The notes beneath the pieces were generated by a model. It was not told the origin of the DNA. It was given only the letters and a program-made list of their open reading frames with translations, and did no database searches. Source: Heliocidaris erythrogramma (lineage: Eukaryota > Echinodermata > Echinoidea > Camarodonta > Echinometridae). From it: a stretch of 64,000 nucleotides of DNA. This document shows, piece by piece, positions 1 through 10,330 of this stretch (its first letter is position 1; every line of letters begins with the position of its first letter). The stretch lies in assembly GCA_025617745.1 (NCBI GenBank), contig CM046853.1:51663021-51727020 (forward strand), read 5' to 3'. A program made the translations under genes and the position numbers.

Positions 1-408
1 ACAACCAGGATCTGAACTCAAACTTTTGGACAATATTTACAATGTTGTTATGCACTAGAAGGAACTACAGGACTACAAGTGGACATTTTCATTGTGAAAA
101 AACAACTTAAATTTGCATCCAGATTGAACTCAGTTATTGGAAAAGAAAAATGGACTTTCGATTTTGGAAAAATCTATAATTTATATGTGAACATATTATT
201 CAAAACAAAGGGGTAAATGTAATGTATCGCATGTTGCAAGAGCGCCCCCACCGGACAACGACACAGAGCTGACACCCCGAATAAACGTTGAATACAAAGT
301 AAGAAAACACTGACTGAATTCGTCATTTGTAAAGTCACTAATCTTGTCACAGAACCCATCAATTACTAGATAGGATCGAGCAAAGATAAAGTTTTCAACC
401 GTTACACA
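1..408. other. Unassigned left flank
   Basis: AT-rich sequence before the first LTR. I see no coding signature, RNA gene or clear repeat. The bases just before the LTR (GTTACA) resemble the LTR's own 3' end, so this flank may be part of an older copy. No function assigned. Confidence 0.4.
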
Positions 409-1106
409 TGCTACCCGTGAGACGAAATGCTAGTTGGAGTGGGAGTCGGGATGTTCATGATATATGCTGGGTGTCTGTGGTTATTGTACGATTGATTGAT
501 TGATGTACACCATACGGCTGATTGATTGATGTACACTGTACAGCTGCTTGGTTGATGTACCCTGTACGGCGGATTGATTGATGTACACTGTACGGGTGAT
601 TGATTGATGTACACTGTACAGCTGATTGATTGATGTACACTGTACAGCTGCTTGAGGTGTACGCTGTACGCGAGTTAGTGATATATTGTACACGTGCGAG
701 CGATTGTTCACTGTACAAGTTCCCTGTACAGTGTACCGTACACTGTACTGTACGCTGTACACGAGAGAGAGAGCTAGGATGATTGATTGTTGAGCTTGGC
801 CAGTAGTGTTTGATTAAATTGATTGATGGAAATAATTAGATGACTCAAATAGTTAACTTACCAATAATGTCTACACTGAATGAGGTGCTGGTTTCATGGT
901 CAGTTGAGAGGGAGCAGTCAGTTGTTCAACGTACCGTGTGTGTGTTGATTTGATGAAGTACTGTGCAGTGTATCAGCTCTGTGTGTGATAATAGTGCAGT
1001 GCGTTGCCACAGTGTACCCCCCCCCCCCCTTTCCCTTAGTTAGATGCCCCTATTAAAGTATGTGGTGGCAGCTTTACCCGTTTGGTTAGGAGGGTCTCAC
1101 GTTACA
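409..1106 (+). mobile_element. LTR1, long terminal repeat (copy 1)
   Basis: A 698-bp unit starting TGCTACCCGTGAGA and ending TCTCACGTTACA, so it has TG...CA ends with an inverted CGTGAGA/TCTCACG. A second copy begins with the same bases at 38907 and ends with the same bases at 44607; between those limits the two copies align apart from large insertions in the second. It is followed directly by a primer-binding-site-like leader, as expected for a 5' LTR. The preceding 5 bp (TTACA) do not match the 5 bp after LTR2 (ATAAC), so the two may not be the ends of one insertion. Which internal region belongs to this LTR is uncertain. Confidence 0.7.
495..660. repeat. Minisatellite inside LTR1 (TGATTGATTGATGTACACTG unit)
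   Basis: About six imperfect units of roughly 26-28 bp, each containing TGATTGATTGATGTACACTG and then a variable GTACAGC-type end. The repeated GTACA/TGTAC blocks are self-complementary. Short frames across it translate to repetitive peptides and are not genes. LTR2 carries fewer units (38990-39103), so the array length differs between the copies. Confidence 0.8.
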
Positions 1107-1190
1107 TTTTCTGGTGAAGCAGCGGTGGGATTATCTCTATTTCAATAATTAACCGGAAACTTACATTTCTGGTAGCAGCAGGAGGATAGA
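1107..1190 (+). promoter_or_regulatory. Retroelement leader with two primer-binding-site-like stretches
   Basis: Directly after LTR1 comes TTTTCTGGTGAAGCAGCGGT, and about 60 bp later TTTCTGGTAGCAGCAGGAGG, again preceded by TTACA. A TGG-initiated stretch just after an LTR ending in CA is the usual position of the tRNA primer site in LTR retrotransposons. Two in a row suggests one element landed next to the remnant of another. The cognate tRNA was not determined. Confidence 0.45.
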
Positions 1191-1211
1191 TTATTAATTT
1201 TGTAAGAGGTA

Positions 1212-2216
1212 CCCATGTTTAAAAAAAAAAAAATAATAATAATAATGAACTACATGTATGCATTCAACACTTGCAATATTTTGTCACTTTCCAATTCTGT
1301 TACAGATGCTCTATTGCATGATTGCAACACTGCTAGAGAACAAGCGAGCGATTTGGAGCTGCATTTAGCTATGGACCACCAATCGACGATGACACTTTCT
1401 TGCAACCAGTGCAGTTTTGAGGCACCAGGGAGGGCAGAGATAGGCCGGCATTATAGCAGGAATCATCAGAGCCATCGTGGAGAGACAAAATACCTGAATT
1501 TTAAGCCAGCATCGAAGGAGTACTTAAGAAGAAGGGAAGAGGACCAGAAAAGGAAAAGGGACAGAAAGGAGGGTGAGAAGAGGAGGAAGGATGAAGAAGA
1601 GTGACAGAAGGAGAAGCAGCGTAAAAGAGAAGAACAGCTGAAGAAGGAGAAGGAAAGGCTAAAAGAAGAATTACAGAGGAAGAAGAAAGAGGAGGGGAAA
1701 AAAAGGAGAGAAAGAAAGAGGAAAAAAAGAAGGAAGGAGAAAGGGAAAAAGTGAGGAAAGAAGATGAAGGGAAGGAAGAGACCATTCCAGTGTTAAAGCT
1801 GCACATGAGTTCTGATGATGAATGGGAGGAAATTACGGGAGAGCCCTCTGAAGAGGAAGACGAGGTGATAGAGAGCATAGAAGTCGAGGAAGAATCAGAA
1901 GAAGAGGTACATGTACATGTAGGAGGACATGGGACTGCCACCCGAAAGACGAGTCTGTCGATAATGCCAGACGACGAGGTGGAAATCACCGTAAAGGTGA
2001 AGAAGCCAGAGGTTGGATTCCTGCAAGTGTCCAAAGTGGAGGTTTTCACCACTACATATATAAACGTTTACGGTAAAAAACGAATTCATGAAGAGAAAAG
2101 ATCAGTCCATTACATTGACGACGATAAGGAATAAACAAGAGCACACTTGTTTTCATGTACAAAATAAAATTAAGGATAAAATGTAGTCAATTATTGTACG
2201 GTATTTAAAAAAAAAA
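1212..2216 (+). pseudogene. Zinc-finger / charged coiled-coil repeat, copy 1 (decayed)
   Basis: A 1-kb unit nearly identical to 31640-32640. It begins in A/TAA-rich sequence and ends in an AATAAA-like site followed by poly(A). Near 1310 there is an acceptor-like pyrimidine tract ending in CAG. Coding starts around 1350 with a C2H2-type finger (CNQCSFEAPGRAEIGRHYSRNH), continues with a Lys/Arg/Glu-rich coiled coil, and in another frame (from 1751) an acidic segment ending DDDKE. This copy has a TGA at about 1602-1604 where copy 2 reads on, so it is broken. Family unknown; it may be a captured gene 3' end or an accessory frame of the retroelement. Confidence 0.6.
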
Positions 2217-2221
2217 AAAAC

Positions 2222-2664
2222 TCTATCAGAGTTGCGTTGTGTCTACGCTTCTCTATGGATCAGAATGCTGGAGGATGACGGAAGCTGATCTTTCTAAACT
2301 TAGATCCTTCCATACCACCTGCCTCCGGCGAATACTGAGGATATTTTGGCCCGAGAAGATCTCCAATGAAGACCTGTTAAAGAGATGCCAACAAGAAGAC
2401 ATGGGAACCATCATCACAAGACGACGATGGAAATGGATAGGCCACACACTCCGTAAAGACCCACAAGAACAGCACTGCACTGGACCCCAGATGGCAAAAG
2501 GAAAAGAGGAAGACCACGAATAACCTGGAGAAGAACAGTCGAAGGGGAGATGAAAACCATGCAGCACTCATGGGGTTCATTGGCTAGGCTGGCCCAGGAT
2601 AGGCAGAGGTGGAGAGACTCTGTTGCTGCCCTACACACCACTGGGTGTAATGGCTGATGATGAT

Positions 2665-2696
<32 letters not shown>

Positions 2697-2698
2697 AA
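2222..2698 (+). mobile_element. 5'-truncated non-LTR retrotransposon 3' end
   Basis: The frame at 2239-2523 encodes the C-terminal part of a LINE reverse transcriptase (LLYGSECWRMT...LRRILRIFWPEKISNEDLLKR), the segment just after the catalytic RT domain in RTE/CR1-type elements. Related coding continues in another frame to about 2650. The 3' end is a short (TGA)n tract followed by about 23 A residues. It abuts the poly(A) of the zinc-finger repeat, consistent with insertion at an A-rich site. No RT catalytic motif is present. Confidence 0.75.
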
Positions 2699-2784
2699 TA
2701 TAACACAAATCTAAAAGTCAATAACAAAAACTTCCTGGTTATTTCTAAATCTTACACTACCAACAAATATAACATAAGATTTGG

Positions 2785-3765
2785 AAGCTTGGAATGGACA
2801 GCGAACAAGAAAATAAGACAGCTGAGGCTACGATGGAGTTTGCAGCTGGTGGTGATCAAGCGGCCTTGCCATCACACTGTGGAGAGAGATGATCCTGAAA
2901 TCCTGAGATGCAGGAGATATGCGGCAGAGCAGTGGACAAGTCTACACACCAAATGGATTTAGAGAAAATCCCCATTACATCTCTAGTGCTAAAACAACTG
3001 AAGTGAGGCAAGGTGGTTCTGGATACAAGAAGGACGTGCTACCAGAAAAGTTTGGCGGGAAGACTCCGTGGGGTGACTACAAGCGACATTTTGAGGCCTG
3101 CATACAATTGAATGGATGGTCTTATTTTGAACCTGGGCAGTTTCTGGCAACAAGACTGCAAGGTCCTGCTCTGAGGATTCTCAGCAATTTCCCAGTTAGA
3201 TAACGCATTTCGTACCGTGAGCTGGTATTGCATTTGGAGAGCAGATTTGGCCCTGGTGAGCAAGCGGAAAATTTCCTCTTGGAATTATGCATGAGACGTC
3301 GACACAAGGATGAATCACTTCAAGAACTTGGGCAGGCGATTCGTGACCTCACTTGCTTGGCATATCCGGAATTAAGTGGTGATGCTAGACAGAGACTTGC
3401 AAAGGGGCATTTCTCCGATGCAATCGACGATCCTGAGATACGAGCTGGCATTTTCAGATCCCAACCACAGACGCTGGATGACGCCATCAGAGCTGGATTA
3501 GCTACATAGTCCTTTCTTAGGGCAGAGAGAGCTCGAGAGCGAAACCGAACTTCTCGTCATGTCCGTGCAGTGGACACTTCTTCTATTGCTCAGCCAGTAC
3601 CTATGGATGAGAAGACAAGAAAAGAAATTGAGGAGCTGAAAATGAACATGAAACAGCTCACTACTATGATTGAGAATATGGCTACAAATCAACCCACAAC
3701 AAGGATGAAAGAGCATGTTATAACTGTCAAGAAGTAGGTCACTTTGCAAGAGAGTGCCCTCGAGT
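2785..3765 (+). pseudogene. gag: Ty3/gypsy gag remnant with CCHC zinc knuckle
   Basis: Gag is the structural protein of LTR retrotransposons. A start at about 2790 runs into a stop at 2891. The main block (2919-3509) contains a capsid-like segment (YKRHFEACIQLNGWSYFEPGQFLATRLQG) and has in-frame stops at 3201-3203 and 3507-3509. A CX2CX4HX4C knuckle (CYNCQEVGHFAREC) lies at 3716-3757 in another frame, so at least one frameshift separates it. It precedes the protease, in the usual gag-pro-pol order. Inactive. Confidence 0.8.
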
Positions 3766-4253
3766 GAATACAGGGCAGGGAAACGACAACCGGTCTTTCC
3801 GACGGGCCACGGCCAGGCCGAACTTCAGACAAGGCCCAAGGATGTAAGCCAACAAGCAGAAAAAATATATCCAAACGAAGTCGCACTTGCACTCGAAAAC
3901 GAAGACACATCCAGCAGCGGATCCATGCAATGTAATACACGCACGAATCCCCATACGCGTAACCAACTCGGCGATCTCCCAGGCCGGCCCGGTCCGGGCC
4001 GGCCGCGCGAAGCGATCACTCGCCCGGTGCAGTCATAGAATGCAATGCACGAAGCCACCGCCCGCGCGGTGCATGCTGGGTGATTTTGATAGTCTCTATA
4101 CCAGGCGTTTTATACAAATTGCTCACGTAGCATGATACGAGAATCTATGGTTTTTCATCGCCTCCGAAAGTTACAAAAGCGCGGAAAGAGAATAAAAAAC
4201 GCGAGAAAATGATTTTAAAAACGCGGAAATTCGCGTAAACGCGGAGATTTCAC
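3766..4253. other. Gag-protease linker with a GC-rich insert
   Basis: The first part continues the Gag tail to a stop near 3845. From about 3925 base composition changes sharply to GC-rich, with a perfect 11-bp inverted repeat around one T (GGCCGGCCCGG at 3982-3992 and its complement at 3994-4004). From about 4170 there are repeated GCGGAAA/ACGCG words. The compositional shift suggests a small insertion, but I cannot define its ends. No gene seen. Confidence 0.4.
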
Positions 4254-4684
4254 ATGCCTGAACATGGGAAACCTTCACTTCAACAAGATACAATTATTTG
4301 TACTATCACCAAGACTGATCAGAGTATGTTCATAACAGGAGTGGTTGAGAATCAGAGATTGCAGTTACTGATAGATACTGGGTCAACAATTACCATACTA
4401 TCCAATACAGTACACAACAGAATGAAAGAGTCAATCAAACTGAATGAAACAAATGTTAAGTTGTTACAAGCTGATGGTACACCAATCAAAGTTTTTGGAA
4501 GGGCATACATTGTGATGAGAATGGGAACATCACTTCACCTAGTAGAGACCGTGATAGCAGATATCGAACATGACGGCATACTGGGAATGGATTTTCTGCA
4601 AGAGAGAAATGCAAGCATCAACTGCAATCAAAAGTATGTCAGAATCAACGACAAAATTATCTCATGTACAGATCAGAATGGTAA
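4254..4684 (+). pseudogene. Ty3/gypsy aspartic protease, cut by the giant element
   Basis: A retropepsin-like domain. The catalytic LLIDTGST motif lies near 4370 and GILGMDF near 4580, in the order and spacing of gypsy proteases; this enzyme cleaves Gag-Pol. The frame is open from 4254 to the TAA at 4682-4684, where the 23.9 kb element begins. The apparent reading on to 4940 is element sequence. On the far side of the insertion (28584) the gypsy pol frame resumes in phase. Confidence 0.85.
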
Positions 4685-4729
4685 GGGAAGCCGTCAATAT
4701 TTGCCTGTAGGTCGCAACTGCATTGCGAC
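4685..4729 (+). repeat. Left terminal inverted repeat of the giant element
   Basis: 45 bp matching the complement of 28536-28580 with one mismatch (C/G in the palindrome loop). The inner 19 bp form a hairpin: GTCGCAA, a 5-base loop, TTGCGAC. The same GTCGC/GCGAC word recurs just inside (for example 4768-4795), suggesting subterminal binding sites. Confidence 0.9.
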
Positions 4730-5560
4730 GCAGTCACTGACAATCAGACAAAAGGAGTGTCGCTTCCCGTCGCCCCTCGTCGGGAAGCGTTGTTGGAACG
4801 ATAGCGGATGCATTGCCTACCTCATTATCTTTTTGCGGTCCTCATTATTATCGATTTTCTGGACGCTCACCGACGGCGCATTTATCGATTTTCCGGACGC
4901 TGCGTTTCGCAGCGGCCCGCTAGCTTCTCACTTATCATGACACGTTGCACGCGAAGATCACATGGTGCCTCGACTTGCCTTTTTTTTGCGCACGTGGCCA
5001 AATTGGTTTGTGAATGAGTCGTTATTACAATTGTTTTGACGACATAATTATCACGATAATGATGATATAATGATTATGAGTTTATAATGACGATATGAAG
5101 ATGATCATGTCACGGATCGGCAATATTTTTTATCAAGACAGTAGAGTCTACATGTCGATATTATTCTTGACGTCTGACGTACTAGTAAGTTAGGATCATC
5201 GCTATAATACTGCTAAAAAATATACTTCGTTTGCGTTTCGTTGACGATCATGTCTGATCATGGCTATAAAAAAGAGAGACGAATAACTGCTATTATTAAA
5301 AAAAAAATACTTTAGTTTTGCGTTTCGCAGCGGCCCGCGTAGCTTCTCACTTGTCATGACATGTTGCACGCGAAGATCACATGGTGCCTCGACTTGCCTT
5401 TTTTTTTTTGCGCACGTGGCCAAATTGGTTTGTGAATGCGTCGTTTATTACAATTATTGTTTTGACATGATTATCATCACGATAATGATGATATAATGAT
5501 TATGAGTTAATGACGATATGAACATGATCATGTCATTCATGTGTGTTAAAGGATAAAGTT
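4730..5560. repeat. Left subterminal region with a duplicated ~210-bp block
   Basis: 4899-5110 and 5318-5530 are near-identical direct copies starting TGCGTTTCGCAGCGGCCCGC and running through AGATCACATGGTGCCTCGAC and GCGCACGTGGCCAAATTGG to a GATGAT-rich tail. A small hairpin GGGAAGCG/CGCTTCCC lies at about 4766-4796. No gene. Duplicated subterminal sequence is common in large TIR elements. Confidence 0.75.
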
Positions 5561-5980
5561 ACGGTCGGGCAAGGAAGAAAATTTGGCTTTGAATGATGAG
5601 TTTGATGATGATGATTGTCGATGTGATTATCAAGATAATGATGAAAAGATGATGAATATGAATAAGCGCATAAAGACATGCTCCGCAAAGTGTTATGCAC
5701 TAGCACAAGAATTGTAAAATATTAGTTTGATTATGATTATGATGCTATGATGATGTCATGATATAATTATGATGATCATGATGAATTGATTTGAATTATG
5801 ACTTAATGCCGGGACTTAATGACCATAATGATGATAATCATGTGCGTTAAAGGATGAAGTTACGGTCGGACAGGGAAGAAAATGTTGGCTTTGATATTTT
5901 TTGATGAATGATGAGTTTGATGAAGATGATATTGATGACGATAATTGTTTTGACGACATGATTATCAAGATGATCATGAC
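5541..5980. repeat. ATGATG-rich tract with second duplicated block
   Basis: Simple-sequence ATGATG DNA with two copies of a ~50-bp segment beginning GTTAAAGGATAAAGTTACGG (5545 region and 5847 region, the second with a few changes). No coding signature. Confidence 0.65.
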
Positions 5981-6151
5981 AGGCGCGAATCCAGGGGGTG
6001 GCGCAAGGGGCATGCACTCCCCACCCCCCCCCCCGTTTTGTCTGACAAATTATGCCCCCCGGACCCCCTAGATGGCCGTTTGGCTTTGTCAAACGGAGGG
6101 TTCCTCAGTGTGCGCGCCCCTCCCTTTCTGAAAATCCTGTATCCGCCCCTG
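5981..6151. mobile_element. Short MITE-like element (CAGG...CGCCCCTG ends)
   Basis: The ends CAGGCGCGAATCCAGG and CCTGTATCCGCCCCTG are imperfect inverted repeats. The interior segment from CTAGATGGCCGTTTGGC to the right end is shared with 53905-53987. CAGG(GG)CGGATCCAGG-type ends are typical of hAT-like miniature elements. No clear target-site duplication seen. Confidence 0.6.
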
Positions 6152-7562
6152 GAAGATATAATGATTATATGAGTTAATGACGTTATGATGATCATGTCAT
6201 TCATGTCATTGCTGTTTAACTTTTCGGGTTCCCGAATTGAAAAAGTACCCGAAACTTTATTTTCCCACAATCTCACTTTAGGAATCCCGCTCGTCTTAAT
6301 TTTCCGGTCTTGCTCATAATGTAGAGACACCAATCTTTCTTTTTTTCTTACCCCCACTCCTTTATTTAAATTCGGGTAAATACATGTATATTTGTGACAT
6401 TTATATTGGGAGCTGTATTTCTCACAAAGAGCTTCAAGGCCAGTTTCTTTTTTACTATCTGAATTAAAATGCTTACAAGAACATTTTGCTGTCTTCATCT
6501 TTTCGTTTGTTCTGTTCTTCCAGTCTTGCTCTAAAAATGACATTATTTCTTTTGTCACCCCCACCCTTTCCCGTATTCGCTTTGTTTCGATTTCTAATCC
6601 GTCTCCTTAATATCGGCCAGCCGAACGACGTTCGGTATTAACAGTAAGGATACAATGAATCATGCTCTCTAATGTTTGTCGATAATTACATTTCTGTTAT
6701 TCACAAGAAATATATCTTTTCTTGTGCCTTTTTTATCTGAAGGGGCTATGTGGGGACTTTACCATGGACCGTTTCCCTTTGTTTCGTCATTTGCTATTTA
6801 TTTCTTCATTTGTTTGTCCCAACATGGGGCCGCTTTAACCGGTCTCTCAACACCGATGTTACTCTTCATCAAGCATTCATCCCATTCTCCTTTTATCCTA
6901 AATGATCATTCCACATGTTTTTTTTTAATCTCTGAGAGATAAAAAAACAAGGTGAATGATCATTTAGAGACTCCCTTTCTTTCTCATATATCAACCATAT
7001 GTTCAATAGATCGAGTAAGAAGAAGAAGAAGACGAAAATGACAGAGAGACCGGAGGTATTGAAAATAGTATTAGAAAGGAGATACAAAAGAGGAAGGAAA
7101 AATTAGAAAAAGAACGAAAGAGAGAGAAGGAAGAGAGTGTCGACAATATACTTTTTTTTCCTAATGCTAATTCCCCTGTTTTTCTATATCCCTCTCCTAT
7201 GAACAGAATCCCCCTTTCATTTTTTCTTCGTCTTTCTCTTTTTACACTCATTCTCTCACTCTCCCTTTTCTAACTTAATCCTCATTTGTACACCTATCTT
7301 CCTCACCTCAGCCATATGTTCATTTTCTCAATAAGGAGAAGAAGAAGAAGAAAGACAGTTAAGAATAGAGAACACTATAAAATGAAAAATAAAAGGGGCA
7401 AAAACAAAAACAAAAATGAAAAAGCAAAGCAATAATTTGAAATAACTTGAAACAGTTTATTGTTAAAAACCAAAACTAATTTCCAAATTCAAATAAAAAA
7501 AAGAATTTCATGAAATGGAAGCACATTAATTACATAAATATTGCACGATGGGTATTGTTGTC
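6152..7562. other. No recognised gene; purine-rich DNA
   Basis: A minus-strand open frame covers 6564-5974, but its C-terminal third is the MITE and the rest (to about 6564) has no recognised motif. Around 6899-6966 there is an inverted AAATGATCATT pair. 7010-7140 and 7330-7350 are GA-rich simple sequence. At 7456-7461 TTTATT (AATAAA on the minus strand) is a plausible polyadenylation signal about 100 bp beyond the stop of the transposase gene. Confidence 0.45.
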
Positions 7563-9846
7563 CTAGTGGATCCGCAGCCGGTGCTCTTGCTTGTCCTTCT
7601 TACTGGCGAAAACGTACCTACATCCGGCTGCCGGGCATCTTCCTAGACCCTTCTCCCGGTAAAGGGGAAGGTGTTGGCAGGGCGCCTCTCTCGGGAGCAT
7701 TAGTGACTCCATGAAAGTTACATAGTGTCCATTATGAGTTTGCGAGGGAGTCGGAGACGGGAAATTACGAAGAATCTCCATGTCCTCCGTTGCCAACGAT
7801 GGTGGATTGGTAATGCAGTGGTTACAGGAGGGGTCGTCGCTGCACTTTGCGAAGATGATCGTGCCTATCCTTTTGTCCATGTGACGACACGTGAACTTGA
7901 CCTCGTCGCTGAGCTCGCTCTGCCGAAACTGCCGGGAGGAAGCGGCAAGGATGCCCTTATCGTTGTCGTAGGTGGAACCGTATGGCTGGGGTTCGGCGCC
8001 GCTTGGTTCCAACGTTGTGTTGACGCCGTCTCCAAAGTTGACGCCCTTCCAGTAACAGTCCCTGATGCGACGCATGGCTTCATCAAAGACGTCGTGCTCC
8101 TTTGCAACCTTGGCCTCGTGCGACAGCCCGCCCTGCAGCGCTGGTGGTCTGTCTTCTCCAGGTAAAGTCGACGGCAGGTACACCCCAGTCAGAGCCTTGG
8201 TGCATGGAGCCCACAGATGTTCAACTGGATTCAACGCCGAATCGCCTGGGCAGTAAGAGGTGACAATGAGCCCGTCCAACCCGCTGTCTCGGAAGAACCG
8301 CCCATAATATAGTAGGTTGATGCCGTGGTTGACGTTAAAATCGGGGCCCCCGTCGACTAGAAGAACCATAGCGCGTTTTCCCCCACGAACTGCAGCTGGG
8401 ATGTCGACATGATTGTTGAGGTCGTTCAAATGGGCCGCGATGTTCATGGAAGAGTGGGGGCTCCGGAGGACGATTGTAGATCTACTCTTGACGGGCATTC
8501 TGTGATAACGTTAAAAGACAAGAGAAAATACATTTGCAAGCGTCCCCATGATAATTATTGAACATTTTTATTGTTTATTGGTCATGGAATTACAACGATT
8601 CACACATTATAATGGGCATAGATATATCTGAAATCATCGTTCCAAACGATTCTTAATCCTCCCCCCCCCCCCCCCCCCGAAAAAAATACATGTATTTAAA
8701 TTGTTTTGACTTGGAGCTTATTTTAAATGGTAATCAAACATGCCGCCGATTTTTGTTTCAAATGCTATTATAAAAAGGTGAGAACCTTACCCAAATCTTT
8801 CTCTTCCAAGTTCGTCGATGGTCATCGCCTGCGAGGGGTCCATCTGAAGATATCCCGCCGGAGTCAGCAAATAGCCAGGGACCGGAAAATCGTGGTCGTT
8901 GTAGTTAGGGGCATCGTTGCTAGGAAAGAAACGCCCCACCTGCACTCTGCGATCGACGGCCAAGGTGGAGTCCCCCACGCGAACCTTGTTCTTGTTGTCC
9001 GCCGAGAAGACAAGAGCCCTCTCTCCTATCTTTGAAGCCATCTCGAGAGCATATTTCACCCTTGCTGAGTAGAAATGGCTGTTCTGGTTGAGTTTTCGGT
9101 TTGAATTATCCTTGGTTGGGACCTTGGCATCGACGATTCCTTTGTAGTACTTCGACGCTGTGTAGGTCTTGTTCGGGGGCTGCATCAACCTGGCCACTGT
9201 TCGATCACCTGCGAAAACAAATGGAAATATAATGATATTAGTCTTGCATTCATATCATATGCATTTTATGCCCAATAAAAGTTTCTTTAAAACAGAACAA
9301 AACGAAACTTGAGTATTTACTCTTTCTTCGAGATATAATTTTGAGGAAGGAAAACGAGAGAATAATGGTTGCGTAGCTTATATCAAGGTGTGTGTATATA
9401 TACATATCTTAAGATCTTATAACTGGCAAATGAATTTTAACGATTTACAGAGAGAATGACTCCTATATATCTATATATCAAGACATTTAATTTTTTTCAC
9501 TTGCAAATGTGAAGTTTTGTTAACATGGTAAAGGAGTCTTACCAAGATTGGGATGGGACTCGCTAAGGCCTGGAACGGTGTCCATTAAATGTTGGCGCAG
9601 TTCGGGAATGGTAGTGCCGCAGGTGCCAATCTCTTCCCTCCGTCGCTGATGGGCCCTGAAACCGTTGCTCTCAACGAAGGACTTTGCTTTCTCGACCATG
9701 AGGGGAAAATTCTTGCTTATTGATGGACGTCCCCTAGATGCTCGGGTAGTCGACTTAGGCTTCCTCGCCTTACGTTTTCTCGAGTTCTCGACCCAGCTAA
9801 GGTCAACGTGCGGCCTCTGAGCTGAGAGATCCCTTGGAGAGTCCAT
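7563..9846 (-). CDS. Candidate D-D-E transposase of the giant element, three exons
   Basis: Exons 9846-9543, 9208-8791 and 8499-7563 join through canonical sites (G|GTAAGA, GCAG|GTGAT, GG|GTAAG, CACAG|AATG) into 552 codons with no stop. Residues 1-101 are basic with an AT-hook-like RGRP and a helical segment. The core carries candidate catalytic residues: Asp near 172 (FSADNKNKVRVG), Asp near 290 (VLLVDGGPDFN) and Glu near 334 (NPVEHLW), with 43 residues between the last two. S/ALNPVEHLW resembles IS630/Tc1-type transposases. The C-terminus has a CX4CX12HX4H finger ending at the stop. This gene would cut and join the element's ends. A TATAATAA lies near 9989-9982. It is markedly GC-richer than its surroundings. 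The superfamily is not assigned; similar unnamed proteins probably occur in other marine invertebrates, from memory only. Confidence 0.75.
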
Positions 9847-10330
9847 GATAAGTGAAATAAGATATATTGCAGTGAAGATAACGACGTGTTGTGTCTGGAA
9901 AGATCGCGAAACGACTGAATGATTCGTCTTAAAAACAACCGAACTTCACCAGTTTCTAAAAGAGCGCAGCTAAGAACTCTTTTATTATACGCTTCGCCTG
10001 ACGAACAATAAAAGCGATTAGAAACAAAGCAGTTTCAAGGACAATAGATAATCTTCGCATCTTGATCCAAGACCGATAAACGGGGACTACGGTCTTTTGA
10101 CTGTAACGGATCAAAAGGGCGTACGGTGAAACTCTTTACGCCCACGTATGAACGTCTATTGATATAAGAACATACCGGCATGTGTGCTAAAATGTTGGTG
10201 TGTATTAAGCAATCTTCCTTTTATTAATTTTTTTAAAAGATCCATCAAGATCACTATCGTATTTGAAGGGAGGGGAAAACAACTGAACTCGTCTGTGAAT
10301 ATCACTTGTGTTGTTACTAATGATAAGACT
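9847..10330. promoter_or_regulatory. Upstream region of the transposase gene
   Basis: Holds the minus-strand TATA-like TATAATAA (9989-9982), about 140 bp before the ATG. No coding sequence is seen on either strand beyond short frames. Confidence 0.35.

Noticed and set aside
1501-2052. 183-codon Ser-rich minus-strand frame (and its twin at 31946-32458)
   Set aside because: Antisense of the Lys/Glu-rich coiled-coil region; low-complexity shadow.
4685-4940. Extension of the gypsy protease frame to 4940
   Set aside because: The sequence after 4684 is the giant element's TIR and subterminal DNA; the frame there is accidental.
5974-6564. 196-codon minus-strand frame as a gene
   Set aside because: Its C-terminal third is a MITE shared with 53893-53987; the remainder has no recognisable motif.
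7725-8165. 146-codon plus-strand frame and others over 7725-8256
   Set aside because: Antisense of transposase exon 3, which has the catalytic motifs and splice continuity.
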